Shown piece by piece: positions 33,713 through 43,733 of a stretch of DNA of 64,000 nt (positions are counted from its first letter, which is position 1; the number at the start of each line of letters is the position of its first letter). The notes beneath the pieces are model-generated. The model searched no databases and had not been told where the DNA came from. It was given only the letters and a program-made list of their open reading frames with translations. The position numbers and the translations under genes are program-made. Source of the stretch: Valencia hispanica (taxonomy: Eukaryota; Chordata; Actinopteri; Cyprinodontiformes; Valenciidae); the NCBI GenBank assembly GCA_963556495.2, contig OY747713.1, positions 50,076,724 through 50,140,723 of the forward strand, given 5' to 3'.

Positions 33713-35046
33713 CTTTTCTCTTCCTGCTCTCCGCGAGGATGGACGCTTTTCTCTTTCCCTCCCTACTGTTGTCTACATCTGCATTCTTTTGTCTTGTCAA
33801 CTATTTTTTGGAGCCTCTCTTTGCATTCTCCTCCGCAAAGAACAACTATGGTTCTGGATCTGGTTCTGGTCAGCTGGTCTCTTGATACAATTAATCAATT
33901 TTTTTCCCGGAGAACGGCTAAAAGGGAGAGCCGAGTTGTTCCGATGGAACATCGTGGAGGATCTTGTGTCTCTCACTTTTGACCATTGAGGACATTGGAA
34001 ACATTTATATAATTGGATTCATGATAACCGGATATCTGCTGATTATCGCAGGTGGATTTTCTGAGGTATCGTAAACTTCAAGCTTAAAGGCAGCAATTGG
34101 CAGGCTGCCTGGGCTACAGGAAGGTTGCTGTGCTGTCAACACTCAGACTATTTGTGATGTGCGAGCAAAATTGGACTCGTTTCACTGCTTGGGTAATAAC
34201 TTGGAGAAGTTCTCAGCCAGCTGGAAGGTAATCTGACCCACGATTTGGCCATTTGGACTGAACTCGGACCACTGACAGACTCTAAGGCAAGAGAAAAAGT
34301 GATCTTCGCCTGGCTCTAAAACAACAACTTCTTATCTACTGGAATTCGACTCCCTGGTCTTGGTAGACCAAACAAAAACTCCCTTGGATGTGTGTGCAAA
34401 AGGACGCTCCATCCCACCCCACTCCCCCATCCCCCACATGAGCCTGTGAGCTCCCTGACTCAGCCCCAAGGTTGTATATTACATCACAGGTGACAGACTC
34501 TGGGATTGAACTGAGAGGAGTTTCATTGTCTCACATTAATGCACACATACATGCACGCACGCTCACGCCACAGCTACAGACATGCACGCAGTCCTGGATT
34601 TCAACATGCTCGCGGTACCCTAAGACTCCTGCCCACTCTTCAGACAGCGAAATGATGGGCGCGTGCTTTGGATGGCCGCGACCGGTTTCTCTGTACGGAG
34701 GGTTCCCGAACCTCCCCCCCGTCCCATTTGTGTTCTCATATGTTATGACCGATACATGTGCTTATATGTTTTTGCTGTGGTTTTTTCAGCACCTCGGCTC
34801 GGCTCCCTGTAGGGGGCTGGGCTGAGTTGCCTTTTTTTTCCCCCTGTTCACCCCCCCTCCTATTGTGAATCATTTCTATCTGCTAAAAGGGGCGCTGGTA
34901 AAGCCGGCTGCTACCGCGGTCTTCCAAATCCTGTAATGTGTTAATGTTTGTAATTGTTTGTATGATCTTGGATTGGTTGTACCGAAACTTAATTTCCCCA
35001 CGGGGATTATTAAAGTATCTCTTATCTTATCTTACCTTATCTTATC
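33713..35046 (+). mobile_element. Retroposon with (ttatc)n tail, unclassified
   Basis: 1.33-kb insertion interrupting L2-a copy 2 (the LINE reads across from 33712 to 35047). The right end has the teleost LINE/SINE-like terminus 'ccccacggggattattaaag' followed by the short tandem (ttatc)n at 35011-35046, so it is in plus orientation. No recognisable protein domain; frames 33689-33982 and 34472-34825 resemble nothing. A clear target duplication was not found. It could be the 3' part of a LINE or a non-autonomous derivative. Confidence 0.65.
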
Positions 35047-35939
35047 AGAACCCTTGCTGCCGCATTTTGGATCAACTAAAGGCTTTTAATGGCATTTTGT
35101 GGACTACCTGATAGTAAAGAATTACAGTAGTCCAGCCTTGAGGTAACAAATGCATGGACTAGTTTCTCATCATCACTCCTGGAAAGGATGTTTCTAATTT
35201 TAGCAATATTCCGGAGGTGAAAGAAGGAAATCCTAGAAACCTGTTTAATATGGGATTTAAATGTCAAGTCTTGGTCAAAAATAACGCCAAGGTTTCTTAC
35301 GTTATTACTGGGGGCCAATTTAATGACATCCAGATGAAGTGATTGATAAATCAGTTTCTGTTTTAGAACTTCTGGTCCAAAGACAGCAACTTCTGTCTTG
35401 TCAGAATAGCAAAAAGTTTAGATTCATCCATGTTTTTATGTCTTCCAGAGATGCCTGTAATCTACCTAACTGACTGGGTTCATCAGGATTTATGGATAAA
35501 TATAGTTGTGTATCATCGGCATAGCTGTGGAAATGTATCCCATGCTGTCTAATGATTCTACCAATTGGAAGAATATATATGGTGAAAAGAATTGGTCCAA
35601 GCACAGAACCCTGTGGAACTCCACAAGTAACCCTTGAGAGTGAAGAAGATTGATAATTTAGATGAACTGGAATCTGTCAGACAAATTTGATTTAAACCAG
35701 CCTAGTGCTGTTCCTTTGATCCCTGCAACATGTTCAAGCCTTTCTAAGAGAATATTGTGATCGACTGTGTCAAAAGCAGCACTGAGATCTAACAAAACCA
35801 GAACAGACACAAGTCCATTATCTGAGGCCATGAGACTATCATTAGAAACCTTCGCCAGTGCTGTTTCATTGCTATGATGAGCTCTAAAACCTGACTGAAA
35901 CTCTTCAAACAGCTCATTACTGTTTAGATGCTCACAGAC
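35047..35939 (-). pseudogene. L2-a copy 2 reverse transcriptase core, broken
   Basis: Minus-strand frames 35076-35318 (NLGVIFDQDLTFKSHIKQ, HLRNIAKIRNILSR), 35401-35604 ([22 protein letters not shown]) and the retro part of 35658-36089 (FQSGFRAHHSNETALAKV, LLDLSAAFDTVDH). It ends where the gag-only element inserted at 35940. Frame breaks around 35400 and 35650. Confidence 0.85.
35935..35939. other. Target-site duplication of the gag-only LTR element (left)
   Basis: CAGAC, repeated at 38543-38547. Excising the element restores the L2-a sequence 'gctcacagacttgattagc'. Five-base duplications are typical of Ty3/gypsy integration. Confidence 0.9.
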
Positions 35940-36269
35940 TGTCACGTGGATGTGTGGAGAATGGACCCAAACGCACTCGCTGAAGGAAGGTGCAGGATGT
36001 TTATTAAAGTGAGGAGATCGTGATGATGGTGGTGAACGGAGACACTGGACATCGGGCTGGAACGAAGAGGCAGGAAGACGACACACCATGGGGATGAAGA
36101 CAACAGAGGACTAGGAGGAAGGAGGACTAGGAGGAAGGATGAAGGATGGATGATCCGGCTGGGAGTGAAAGGAAGTGAGGAGTCTTAAAGGCAGGAGGTG
36201 AGTAGGATCAGGTGTGGATGATGAGACAGACAGGTGAAGACAATGAGGCAGGAATAGGGCAGCGTGACA
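35940..36269 (-). repeat. Gag-only element 3' LTR
   Basis: 330 bp, TGTCACG...CGTGACA, apparently identical to 38213-38542. The end of the ORF (stop at 36208) lies inside it. A purine tract on the minus strand (AAAGGGGGGGG, 36271-36285) abuts it. Confidence 0.92.
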
Positions 36270-38193
36270 GGACCCCCCCCTTTAAAGGTGGATTCCAGAC
36301 ACCGTGGAAAGAGTGAAAACGAAAGGGAAGAGAAAAAAAAACAAGCACCCTTGCCAGGGTGGGTGGAGGGGGCCCACGGAAGGAGGGCCCCGAGTCTCTT
36401 TGGGTACGCCCCTGGAAGTCTGGCGGACGGCCCCGGTGGTGGCCCCTGAGGACCTGGAGGTCGGGCGGACGGCCTCGGCGGCGTCCTCTGGCTGGACGGA
36501 GGTCGGGCGGACGGCCTCGGCGGCGTCCTCTGGCTGGACGGAGGTCGGGCGGACGGCCTCGGCGGCGGCCCCTGAGGACCTGGAGGTCGGGCGGACGGCC
36601 CCGGCGGCGTCCTCGGCCCCTGAGGACCTGGAGGTCGGGCGGACGGCCCCGGCGGCGTCCTCTGGCTGGACGGAGGTCGGGCGGACGGCCCCGGCGACGT
36701 CCTCTGGCTGGACGGAGGTCGGGCGGACGGCCCTTAGGTCCTTTTCTGAGGTTCAGGTAGTGCCATAGAGAGTCTGGAGGCTCGGACGCCTCCCCAGACG
36801 GAGAGTCTGGAGGCTCGGACGCCTCCCCAGACGGAGAGTCTGGAGGATCGGACGCCTCCCCAGACGGAGAGTCTGGAGGCTCGGACGCCTCCCCAGACGG
36901 AGGTTCTGGAGGCTCGGACGCCTCCCCAGACGGAGGTTCTGGAGGCTCGGACGCCTCCCCAGACGGAGGTTCTGGAGGCTCGGACGCCTCCCCAGACGGA
37001 GGTTCTGGAGGCTCGGACGCCTCCCCAGACGGAGGTTCTGGAGGCTCGGACGCCTCCCCAGACGGAGGTTCTGGAGGCTCGGACGCCTCCTCAGACGGAG
37101 AGTCTGGAGGCTCGGACGCCTCCTCAGACGAAGGTTCTGGAGGCTCCAGTGACGGGGACGGGTCCTCCCTGACCCTCCCTGGGAGCTTCAGCGACGGGGA
37201 CGGGTCCTCCCTGACCCTCCCTGGGAGCTTCAGCGACGGGGACGGGTCCTCCCTGACCCTCCCTGGGAGCTTCAGCGACGGGGACGGGTCCTCCCTGACC
37301 CTCCCCGGGAGCTCCAGCGACGCATGGGGAAATGTCGCTTGCTGGAGAGCAGCCAAAGTGATGGCCAGGAAGACCGCAGGAATGTTGGAAGCCGAGACTG
37401 GCTCTGGAGCTGGAACGGGCTCATGGACTGGGACTGGGACTGGCTCATGCACTGGGACGGGCTCATGCACTGGGACGGGCTCATGGACTGGGACGGGCTC
37501 ATGGACTGGAACGGGCTCATGGACTGGAACGGGCTCATGGACTGGAACGGGCTCATGGACTGGAACGGGCTCAGGATCTGGAGCTGGAACGAGCTCACGG
37601 ACCGGAGCCGGAACGGGCTCACGGACCGGAGCCGGAACGGGCTCACGGACCGGAGCCGGAACTTCCCCGGGAGCGGCCCCACCTCGGCGGCGTCGCTGTC
37701 TGCGGCGAGGCGCTCCCCTGGAGCAGAGGTAGGCCGTCTTGTCCCCATAGAAAAACTCGAAGAGGTCCTCCTCCCTGATGTGAGGAGCCCCCGAAGAGCC
37801 AGCTGGAGGAGGGACAAAGACGGCGGGGGAAAGAACCGGCGGTGGGTGCCACACGGAGATGGAGCCGACATTGGTGGTCCGTGTGGCCGCGCCGCCCTGC
37901 TCCTCGCTCGCTGAAACACCGGTTCGGCGGGTCCGTCGCCTACGGCCAGATGGTGGAGGCGGAGAGGGCGGACCGATCGTCTGGTCCAACGCGTCCTGGC
38001 GAATCCTCTCCGCCTCGCGCCGCAGATCGGCGAGCTCCCGGGCCGAGAAGACACTCTGGAAGTGAGGGAGCACTCCGAGGTTCCTGGCTCCGGAGACCCG
38101 CACAGGGAGGTGAGGAGAGGCAGCGAGTCTGGCCAGGTTAGCCCAGACGTCCTGGCGCAGGGCGGCGATCTCCTGGGCGAGTGCTGGGTCCAT
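36208..38193 (-). CDS. Repeat-rich Gag-like protein, 661 aa, of the gag-only LTR element
   Basis: Intact frame starting [15 protein letters not shown], 19 nt downstream of the LTR. Residues 1-70 are helical and charged ([14 protein letters not shown]), like the start of fish gypsy Gag proteins as I recall them. The rest is low-complexity and repeat-built: about three VREPVPAP units then eight VHEP units (residues ~180-265), four ~14-aa [14 protein letters not shown] units (~294-350), eleven 11-12-aa units of the form [11 protein letters not shown] (~355-475) and eight arginine-rich [18 protein letters not shown] units (~487-595). The tail (602-661) is partly LTR-encoded. No zinc knuckle and no enzyme domain. 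The Arg-rich block could take the nucleic-acid-binding role. Repeat array lengths probably vary between copies. Function as Gag is inference from position. Confidence 0.75.
   Translation of the reverse strand: MDPALAQEIAALRQDVWANLARLAASPHLPVRVSGARNLGVLPHFQSVFSARELADLRREAERIRQDALDQTIGPPSPPPPSGRRRRTRRTGVSASEEQGGAATRTTNVGSISVWHPPPVLSPAVFVPPPAGSSGAPHIREEDLFEFFYGDKTAYLCSRGAPRRRQRRRRGGAAPGEVPAPVREPVPAPVREPVPAPVRELVPAPDPEPVPVHEPVPVHEPVPVHEPVPVHEPVPVHEPVPVHEPVPVHEPVPVPVHEPVPAPEPVSASNIPAVFLAITLAALQQATFPHASLELPGRVREDPSPSLKLPGRVREDPSPSLKLPGRVREDPSPSLKLPGRVREDPSPSLEPPEPSSEEASEPPDSPSEEASEPPEPPSGEASEPPEPPSGEASEPPEPPSGEASEPPEPPSGEASEPPEPPSGEASEPPEPPSGEASEPPDSPSGEASDPPDSPSGEASEPPDSPSGEASEPPDSLWHYLNLRKGPKGRPPDLRPARGRRRGRPPDLRPARGRRRGRPPDLQVLRGRGRRRGRPPDLQVLRGRRRGRPPDLRPARGRRRGRPPDLRPARGRRRGRPPDLQVLRGHHRGRPPDFQGRTQRDSGPSFRGPPPPTLARVLVFFSLPFRFHSFHGVWNPPLKGGVLSRCPIPASLSSPVCLIIHT
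36430..37670. repeat. Tandem repeats within the Gag-like ORF
   Basis: Four adjacent minisatellite arrays, all in coding phase: ~36430-36735 (units ending in 'ggtcgggcggacggcc'), ~36775-37140 (unit of about 36 nt, 'ggctcggacgcctcccca'), ~37145-37320 (unit of about 42 nt, 'gggacgggtcctccctgacc') and ~37415-37660 (18-21-nt units, 'actggaacgggctcatgg'). They code for the Pro/Glu/Arg-rich blocks. Plus-strand open frames over these arrays are antisense shadows. Confidence 0.88.
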
Positions 38194-38199
38194 GTTTAA

Positions 38200-38210
38200 A
38201 GCCGGATCAT
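38200..38210 (-). other. Predicted self-primer binding site of the gag-only element
   Basis: Minus strand ATGATCCGGCT, starting two bases after the 5' LTR. It is an 11-nt perfect reverse complement of AGCCGGATCAT within the LTR (38433-38423). A TATA-like TTTAAGA lies roughly 25-30 nt upstream of that LTR site on the minus strand, which would place the RNA 5' end at or near it. In Tf1 the first 11 nt of the mRNA pair with the PBS. Confidence 0.65.
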
Positions 38211-38212
38211 TC

Positions 38213-38542
38213 TGTCACGTGGATGTGTGGAGAATGGACCCAAACGCACTCGCTGAAGGAAGGTGCAGGATGTTTATTAAAGTGAGGAGATCGTGATGAT
38301 GGTGGTGAACGGAGACACTGGACATCGGGCTGGAACGAAGAGGCAGGAAGACGACACACCATGGGGATGAAGACAACAGAGGACTAGGAGGAAGGAGGAC
38401 TAGGAGGAAGGATGAAGGATGGATGATCCGGCTGGGAGTGAAAGGAAGTGAGGAGTCTTAAAGGCAGGAGGTGAGTAGGATCAGGTGTGGATGATGAGAC
38501 AGACAGGTGAAGACAATGAGGCAGGAATAGGGCAGCGTGACA
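38213..38542 (-). repeat. Gag-only element 5' LTR
   Basis: 330 bp; promoter LTR for the minus-strand ORF. TATA-like TTTAAG at about 38463-38456, candidate RNA start at about 38433, AATAAA at 38278-38273 (all on the minus strand). Followed by the target duplication CAGAC at 38543-38547. Confidence 0.92.
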
Positions 38543-38547
38543 CAGAC

Positions 38548-39384
38548 TTGATTAGCAACAATTTTCTCAAGGATTTTGGATAAGAAAGGAAGGTTAAATA
38601 TAGGTCTGTAATTCCCTAAGTCATCTTAATCAAGGGAAGGTTTCTTGAGTAAAAGTTTAATTACAGCTATTTTAAATTCTTGTGGCACTTATCCATTTAC
38701 TAAGGATAGATTATTCATATCCAAAATGGGGCCAGGAAACAAATGGAACACTTCTTTAAATTATTTTGTTGGGATCAGGTCCAACATACAAGTTGAAGGT
38801 TTACATGAGACTAATATTTTTGATAATTCCAAAAGCTCGACTGAATCAAAACAGCCTAAGCACAAATGAGGTTCTACAGTTCTTTCCGATGCTGCCTCAT
38901 TTACTGAGGAAGAAGTAATCATGTTTGGGAGAATGTCAATGATTTTATTTTTAATAGAATTTATTTTATTTATGAAGAATCCCATAAAATCATCACTGCT
39001 AAGAGCTGGGGGAATAGTTGGCTCAACAGAGCTATGACTCTGTGTAAGTTTGGCAACTGTACTAAAAAGAAACTTAGGATTGTTTTTATTCGCCTCTATT
39101 AATGATGAAAAATATGCTTTTCTAGCTTTTCGAAGGGTCTTTTTATACAGCAGTAGACTGTTATTCCAGGTTAAATAGGAATCCTCTAGATGTGTAGAGC
39201 ACCATTTTCTCTCCAACTTCCTAGTATTCTGCTTTAAAGTATCCGACTCTGCGTTAAACCAAGGAGTCAGCCTCCTATGTTTAGTCACTTTTTTTTTTTA
39301 TTTTTTTTTTTAAGGGCGCTACACTATCTAATGCCAAACGCAATGAGGACGTAACGCTGTGAACCAGACCATCAATTTCTATGG
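38548..39384 (-). pseudogene. L2-a copy 2 RT fingers and upstream linker
   Basis: Minus frame 38761-39288 (175 codons): LTPWFNAESDTLKQNTRKLE, then [37 protein letters not shown] and CMLDLIPTK, matching 26820-27340 of copy 1. A frameshift near 38760 breaks it from the RT fingers at 38548-38750. The 5' truncation is at 39384. Confidence 0.85.
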
Positions 39385-39391
39385 TAACATT

Positions 39392-39655
39392 AGCTACCAT
39401 AACTACGCGGATGACACTCAGCTTTACATTACAATGTCACCAGGTGACTCTGAACCCATTCAAACACTAAATCAATGCATTGACCAAATAAATGGTAGGA
39501 TGTGCCATAACCTTCTCCAGCTGAATAGAAACAAAACTGAAGTAATTATTTTTGGACCCAAGGAGGAACGATCAAGAGTCAGCACACAGCTTCAATTAAT
39601 ACAGCTAGAAACTACTGATCAGTTCTGAAATCTTGGTGTAGTAATGGATTCAGAC
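39392..39655 (+). pseudogene. L2-b reverse transcriptase, YADD part
   Basis: L2-b resumes with [16 protein letters not shown] (catalytic Asp pair), [30 protein letters not shown] and [11 protein letters not shown], then a stop. It is interrupted at 39656 by the hAT element. Confidence 0.85.
39648..39655. other. hAT target-site duplication (left)
   Basis: ATTCAGAC, repeated at 41031-41038. Eight bases is diagnostic of hAT insertion. The uninterrupted L2-b equivalent (gactcagacctgaacc on the minus strand near 40520-40540) carries one copy. Confidence 0.92.
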
Positions 39656-41030
39656 TAGTGATGTGCGATACCACGGATTTCCTATCCGATCTGATACCAA
39701 GTAAAATGAAGGCGAGTATCAGCGATTCCGATCCGATACCGATACTTTGCTCAAGGCAAGGCAAGGCAAGGCAATTTTATTTGTATAGCACACTTTCAAC
39801 AGCAGGGCAATTCAAGGTGCTTTACATGATTTGGTGATTTAAAAGAAACACATAAAAGAAACACACATTACACATGATACACAATAAAGCAAGAGAAAAA
39901 TAAAAAAAGCAAGAGAGCATGAACACATTTCATACATATAACATCCAGCATTTACTCAAAGGCAATTCTAAACAGATGGGTTTTTAGTCTCGATTTAAAG
40001 CAGTTCAGAGTTTCAGCAGCTCTACACTCGTCAGGAAGTCCGTTCCAGATAAGGGGAGCATAGAAACTGAAAGCTGCTTCTCCATGTTTAGTTCTGAGTC
40101 TAGGGATGTTTGGTAGGCTAGAGTTGGAGGACCTGAGTGGTCTTGGTGGTTGATACCATGACAACAGGTCTTCAACATATTTTGGTGCTAAGCCATGTAA
40201 TGATTTATAAACTAGTAAAAGTATTTTAAAGTCTATTCTCTGAGCTACAGGGAGCCAGTGTAAGTACTTTAGAACGGGGGTGATGTGCTCTACTTTCCTG
40301 GTTCTAGTGAGGACGCGAGCGGCAGCGTTCTGGATCAGCTGCAGCTGTCTGATTGACTTTTTAGGCAGACCTGTCAAGATGCTGTTGCAGTAATCAATCC
40401 GACTAAAGATAAACGCATGGATGAGTTTTTCTAGGTCGTGTTGCAAAATCAGTCCTTTAATCCTAGAAATGTTCTTCAGGTGATAGAAGGCTGAGCTTGT
40501 TGTTGCCTTTATGTGACCCTGGAGGTTCAGGTCTGAGTCCATTACTACACCTAGGTTACGAACCTGATCAGTAGTTTCTAGCTGTATTAATTGAAGCTGT
40601 GTGCTGACTCTTGATCGTTCCTTGATCGTGCTCAAATATTACTGTTTGGGAAATTAAAGTAACAAGTAGTGTACTTAAAAGTGTCACTTCATACTGAATG
40701 CAAGACATATAACTGGTTCTTCTTGTTTATTGATGAAGAATTATCATACAAGAAAAGAGCCAACTTACATATTTATTGACAGCATCTGAGCATGTGTGTC
40801 TTAAAACGCCTACCTGAACATCTCAACATAAAACAATAAACATTTAGTGGGCATTATTCAGATAAACTAGGGTAATTGTGGTTACTTTACTCTGTATTTC
40901 TATTTCCAATAAACTACATATTTGCTCCAAATGACTGAAATATCAATATTTTTATAAGAACATCGATTCTAGAACATACAAAGCTGGTATTGGAGGTATC
41001 GATATTTTAGTATCAATCCGCACATCACTA
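39656..41030. mobile_element. Non-autonomous hAT element, carrying an L2-b fragment
   Basis: Terminal inverted repeats TAGTGATGTGCG / CGCACATCACTA and an 8-bp duplication. Without the nested L2-b copy (39755-40628) it is only about 500 bp and has no transposase. The left end has 'gatccgataccgatac' repeats, common in fish hAT ends. It sits in L2-b, so it is younger than that LINE. Confidence 0.9.
39755..40628 (-). mobile_element. L2-b LINE fragment (copy 2) inside the hAT element
   Basis: Minus-strand, 5'-truncated; the (ccttg)n tail shows as (caagg)n at 39751-39773. RT C-terminus in a 227-codon frame 39952-40635: NLGVVMDSDLNLQGHIK, HLKNISRIKGLILQ, FIFSRIDYCNSILTGLPKK, LHWLPVAQRIDFKILLLVYK, ending FRIAFE. 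Target duplication TGCTCAA at 39748-39754 and 40629-40635. It represents the uninterrupted version of 39620-41617 of the main L2-b. Confidence 0.9.
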
Positions 41031-41038
41031 ATTCAGAC

Positions 41039-41640
41039 CTGAACCTCCAGGGTCACATAAAGGCAATAACAAGGTCTGCCTTCTATCACCTGAAGAACAT
41101 TTCTAGGAATAAACGACTGATGTTGCAACAGGACCTAGAAAAACTCATCCATGCGTTTATTTTTAGTCAGATTGATTAATGCAACAGCATCTTCACAGGT
41201 CTGCCTAAAAAGTCAATCAGACAGCTGCAGCTGATCCAGAACACTGCCGCTCGCGTCCTCACTAGAACCAGCAAAGTAGAGCACATCACCCCAGATCTAA
41301 AGTCCTTACACTGGCTCACTGTAGCTCCGAGAATAGACTTCAAAATACTTCTACTAGTTTATAAATCATTACATGGCTTAGCACCAAAATATGTTGAAGA
41401 CCTGTTGTCACGGTACCAACCACCAAGACCACTCAGGTCCTCCAACTCTAGCCTACTAAACATCCCTAGACTCAGAACTAAACATGGAGAAGCAGCTTTC
41501 AGTTTCTATGCTCCCCTTATCTGGAACAGACTTCCTGACGAGTGTAGAGCTGCTGAAACTCTGAACTGCTTTAAATCGAGACTAAAAACCCATCTGTTTA
41601 GAATGGCCTTCGAGTAAATGATTGATGCCATATGTATGAA
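41039..41640 (+). pseudogene. L2-b reverse transcriptase C-terminal part
   Basis: L2-b resumes after the hAT. The region aligns with the copy at 39952-40540 but has stops and frameshifts in 41100-41400. The last 70 codons are open (41405-41617: PPRPLRSSNSS, FSFYAPLIWNRLPDECRAAE, FRMAFE). Followed by a 3' UTR and (ccttg)n tail to 41855. Confidence 0.85.
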
Positions 41641-43733
41641 ATGTGTTTATGCTCTCTTGCTTTATTGATCTTTCTCTTGCTTTATTGTATATAATGTGTA
41701 ATGTGTGTTTCTTTTACTTTTAATTTTTAATGTTATATTCCATGTCTGTTTGTTTTCTTTTTTGTTTTTTTAAATCACCAAATCATGTAAAGCACCTTGA
41801 ATTACCCTGCTGTTGAAAGTGTGCTATACAAATAAAATTGCCTTGCCTTGCCTTGTTTCTTAAACATATACACTCTCACCGACACACAAAGACACCCAAG
41901 AAAGGACGCTGTACACTCACTCACACACCCCATACACATTGTATGCTCCCAGGTCCAGGTACCGATGCCCCAGTACAGCAACCAGCCCCCGGACCCAGGA
42001 GATGGACCCCCTACCTTCTAGGACGGAGACAAGCAAACCGCCAAGGGCCCCACAGTGGTGAAGCAGCCCACCAGCCTAGGTCCCCGACCAGACCACCTAT
42101 TCCTCCTCTGTACCCAACCCCTGATGGCCCATATCGAACAGAGGTGTGGAAAACCCTTAGCCTCCATCCTCCTGCTCGAATATGGTGTTGATGCGTGTAG
42201 TTATAATGTGCATTTAAAACAGAGGGGTGGGATGTGGTGAAGGCAGCCACATTTCCCCCAACCCCCACCCCGAGCCCTCAGTGTCTATATGGGGTTTAAC
42301 AGTGGGCACCGGCACCAGAGGTGAAGCTGATTGGACAGCTCACCCTCTGGATGCCGTAAAGTATGCCCACCCCAAAGTCCCTACATATGTGTCTCATGAA
42401 AATGTTATAAGTGGGAGTGTCTAAGTTGTATAGTAAAATTGGGACCCAAGCCGCCACGGGATAATGAAGATGGAAACCCCTCCTCGCACCCCAGTGATGT
42501 GCCCATGCCCGAAAGACCCTATATGAGTGATAAAGTGATGGAGCGGGTGGACAGAGGTGTTCGGGGATGGGGAGGGAAGGACTGGGAGACAAAATGCCTT
42601 CCCAGGGAGCCAGCTCCCCCACTGGCCCCAATAGGCCTCACTTTTCACCAGGATCCACTAGGGGAGGGAGCCCATGGCCACAGCACCACCAAGCCCCACG
42701 GACCCCAAGGCAGTCCCCCCAGCCCTATCCCAGAAGGAGAGCTATACCCACCCTGACATTCGCTCTACTATAAGGACACAAAAGACATTAGACACCCAGG
42801 TTGAGTTCAGCCCCCCTCCTCCCGCACACCCCTCCCCCCGTCCAAGTGCACCCCGTAGGGGGAGAGCACCTGTCGCTAGATAGAAACAGCATCCCCACCA
42901 GCAAAGGAGGCCCCCAGCGCCACCTGGACATCGGAGGCCCCCGCGCCCCAAACCCCAGCGATGTACCTGCCCAGACCAGGAGCAAACTGATGCCATGTGC
43001 AGCCGACCCACCAGGGCGACATCCACCACCCCCATTCCCTGGCCGATACTCAGCCCTTGCGGAACACCACTGCTTTTCAATGGCTCGACAAGCGACTAAA
43101 CCCAGTGCACCACCCACCCGCCCTGCACGCCCACCACCCGGCCAGTCCACCGGCAACCCGACCCAATCTGGCCAAACGCCCGCCCCAGCGCCCCGCAGCG
43201 CACAAAGACCAAGACCCAGGAGCCAAGTCCAGGGCGACAAAAGACTGATCAGGCCCAGAAACGCCGCCCAGCTGCCGCAACCAGCAGTCAAACACACCAA
43301 CTAGCAAACAAGGCGAGGCGCCATACAGGAACCGACGATGACAATCGGCCCAGAGAAAAAGAGAGAGGCGGCCGCACATGTCAGCCACCAGCCGCCCTCG
43401 ACCCCCACAGGCCAGCACCAGCAACAGAGACCCCACATCGGGCAACCCCCAGCCAGAACCACAGCTAGGGGGCGTGGCGCCCCAGAGCCCCGAACCTGCA
43501 GGTCCACCCCAGACCCTACCCAGGCGCAGCACAGCCACCAGGTCAGTAACCCATGTCTGCCATTGCAACCCCCCTAAGACACTGCATGCAGTCGTCAGGG
43601 CCACAACATACAGCGCCCCATCCGCCCAGTTATCCCCCCCTCAGTATTCCCCCCCCCCAGACGTCCCCAACCCCAAGAACCCCCACATCAGCAACAGTAT
43701 CCCACATGACAAAACCAAGTGCCCCCACCCCTA

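Larger units (their letters stand above)
35940..38542 (-). mobile_element. Gag-only, non-autonomous LTR retrotransposon with predicted self-priming
   Basis: A 2,603-bp element: two 330-bp LTRs that look identical, a 5-bp target duplication, a purine tract and a single 661-codon minus-strand ORF. No protease, RT, RNase H or integrase is present, so it depends on another element. On the minus strand the leader between LTR and ATG is only 19 nt, and no TGG-type tRNA primer site is seen. Instead ATGATCCGGCT (38210 to 38200) is perfectly complementary to AGCCGGATCAT inside the 5' LTR (38433 to 38423). This is the layout of Tf1/sushi-type self-priming elements. Gypsy (Ty3) affiliation is inferred from duplication length and LTR style, not from pol. 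Confidence 0.88.
32697..39384 (-). mobile_element. L2-a LINE copy 2, hosting a retroposon and a gag-only LTR element
   Basis: Minus-strand L2-a with its 3' tail at 32697-32718 and its 5' truncation at 39384. It is inserted in L2-b with the 7-bp duplication taacatt (32690-32696, 39385-39391). Its own sequence occupies 32697-33712, 35047-35939 and 38548-39384. RT pieces: C-terminus 33360-33712 and 35047-35318, YADD block 35401-35604, motif A 35658-35930 (LLDLSAAFDTVDH), fingers and linker 38548-39288 (MLDLIPTK, DDFMGFFINKINS). All are broken frames. The A/T-rich linker at 39289-39315 corresponds to the L1 landing site in copy 1. Confidence 0.88.
29527..41855 (+). mobile_element. L2-b LINE, hosting several nested insertions
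   Basis: A second L2/CR1-type LINE, plus strand, broken into 29527-31816, 32477-32696, 39392-39655 and 41039-41855, with 3' tail (ccttg)n at 41837-41855. The separated pieces read in order through the endonuclease, RT fingers, motif A, motif B, YADD and C-terminus. Inserted into it are a solo LTR (31817-32471), L2-a copy 2 (32697-39384) and a hAT element (39656-41030). It is itself inserted into the 3' UTR of a minus-strand L1 whose sequence resumes at 41856. Confidence 0.85.

Noticed and set aside
34472..34825. 117-codon frame in the retroposon at 33713-35046
   Set aside because: No recognisable domain and lies in the presumed untranslated 3' part of the element.
36430..37670. Regular repeats that could suggest a CRISPR-like array
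   Set aside because: Units are contiguous without unique spacers, are in coding phase, and the context is a vertebrate retroelement.
36264..38141. Plus-strand frames (up to 196 codons) and the minus frame 37272-38054
   Set aside because: Antisense or alternate-phase shadows of the repeat arrays in the 661-codon ORF.
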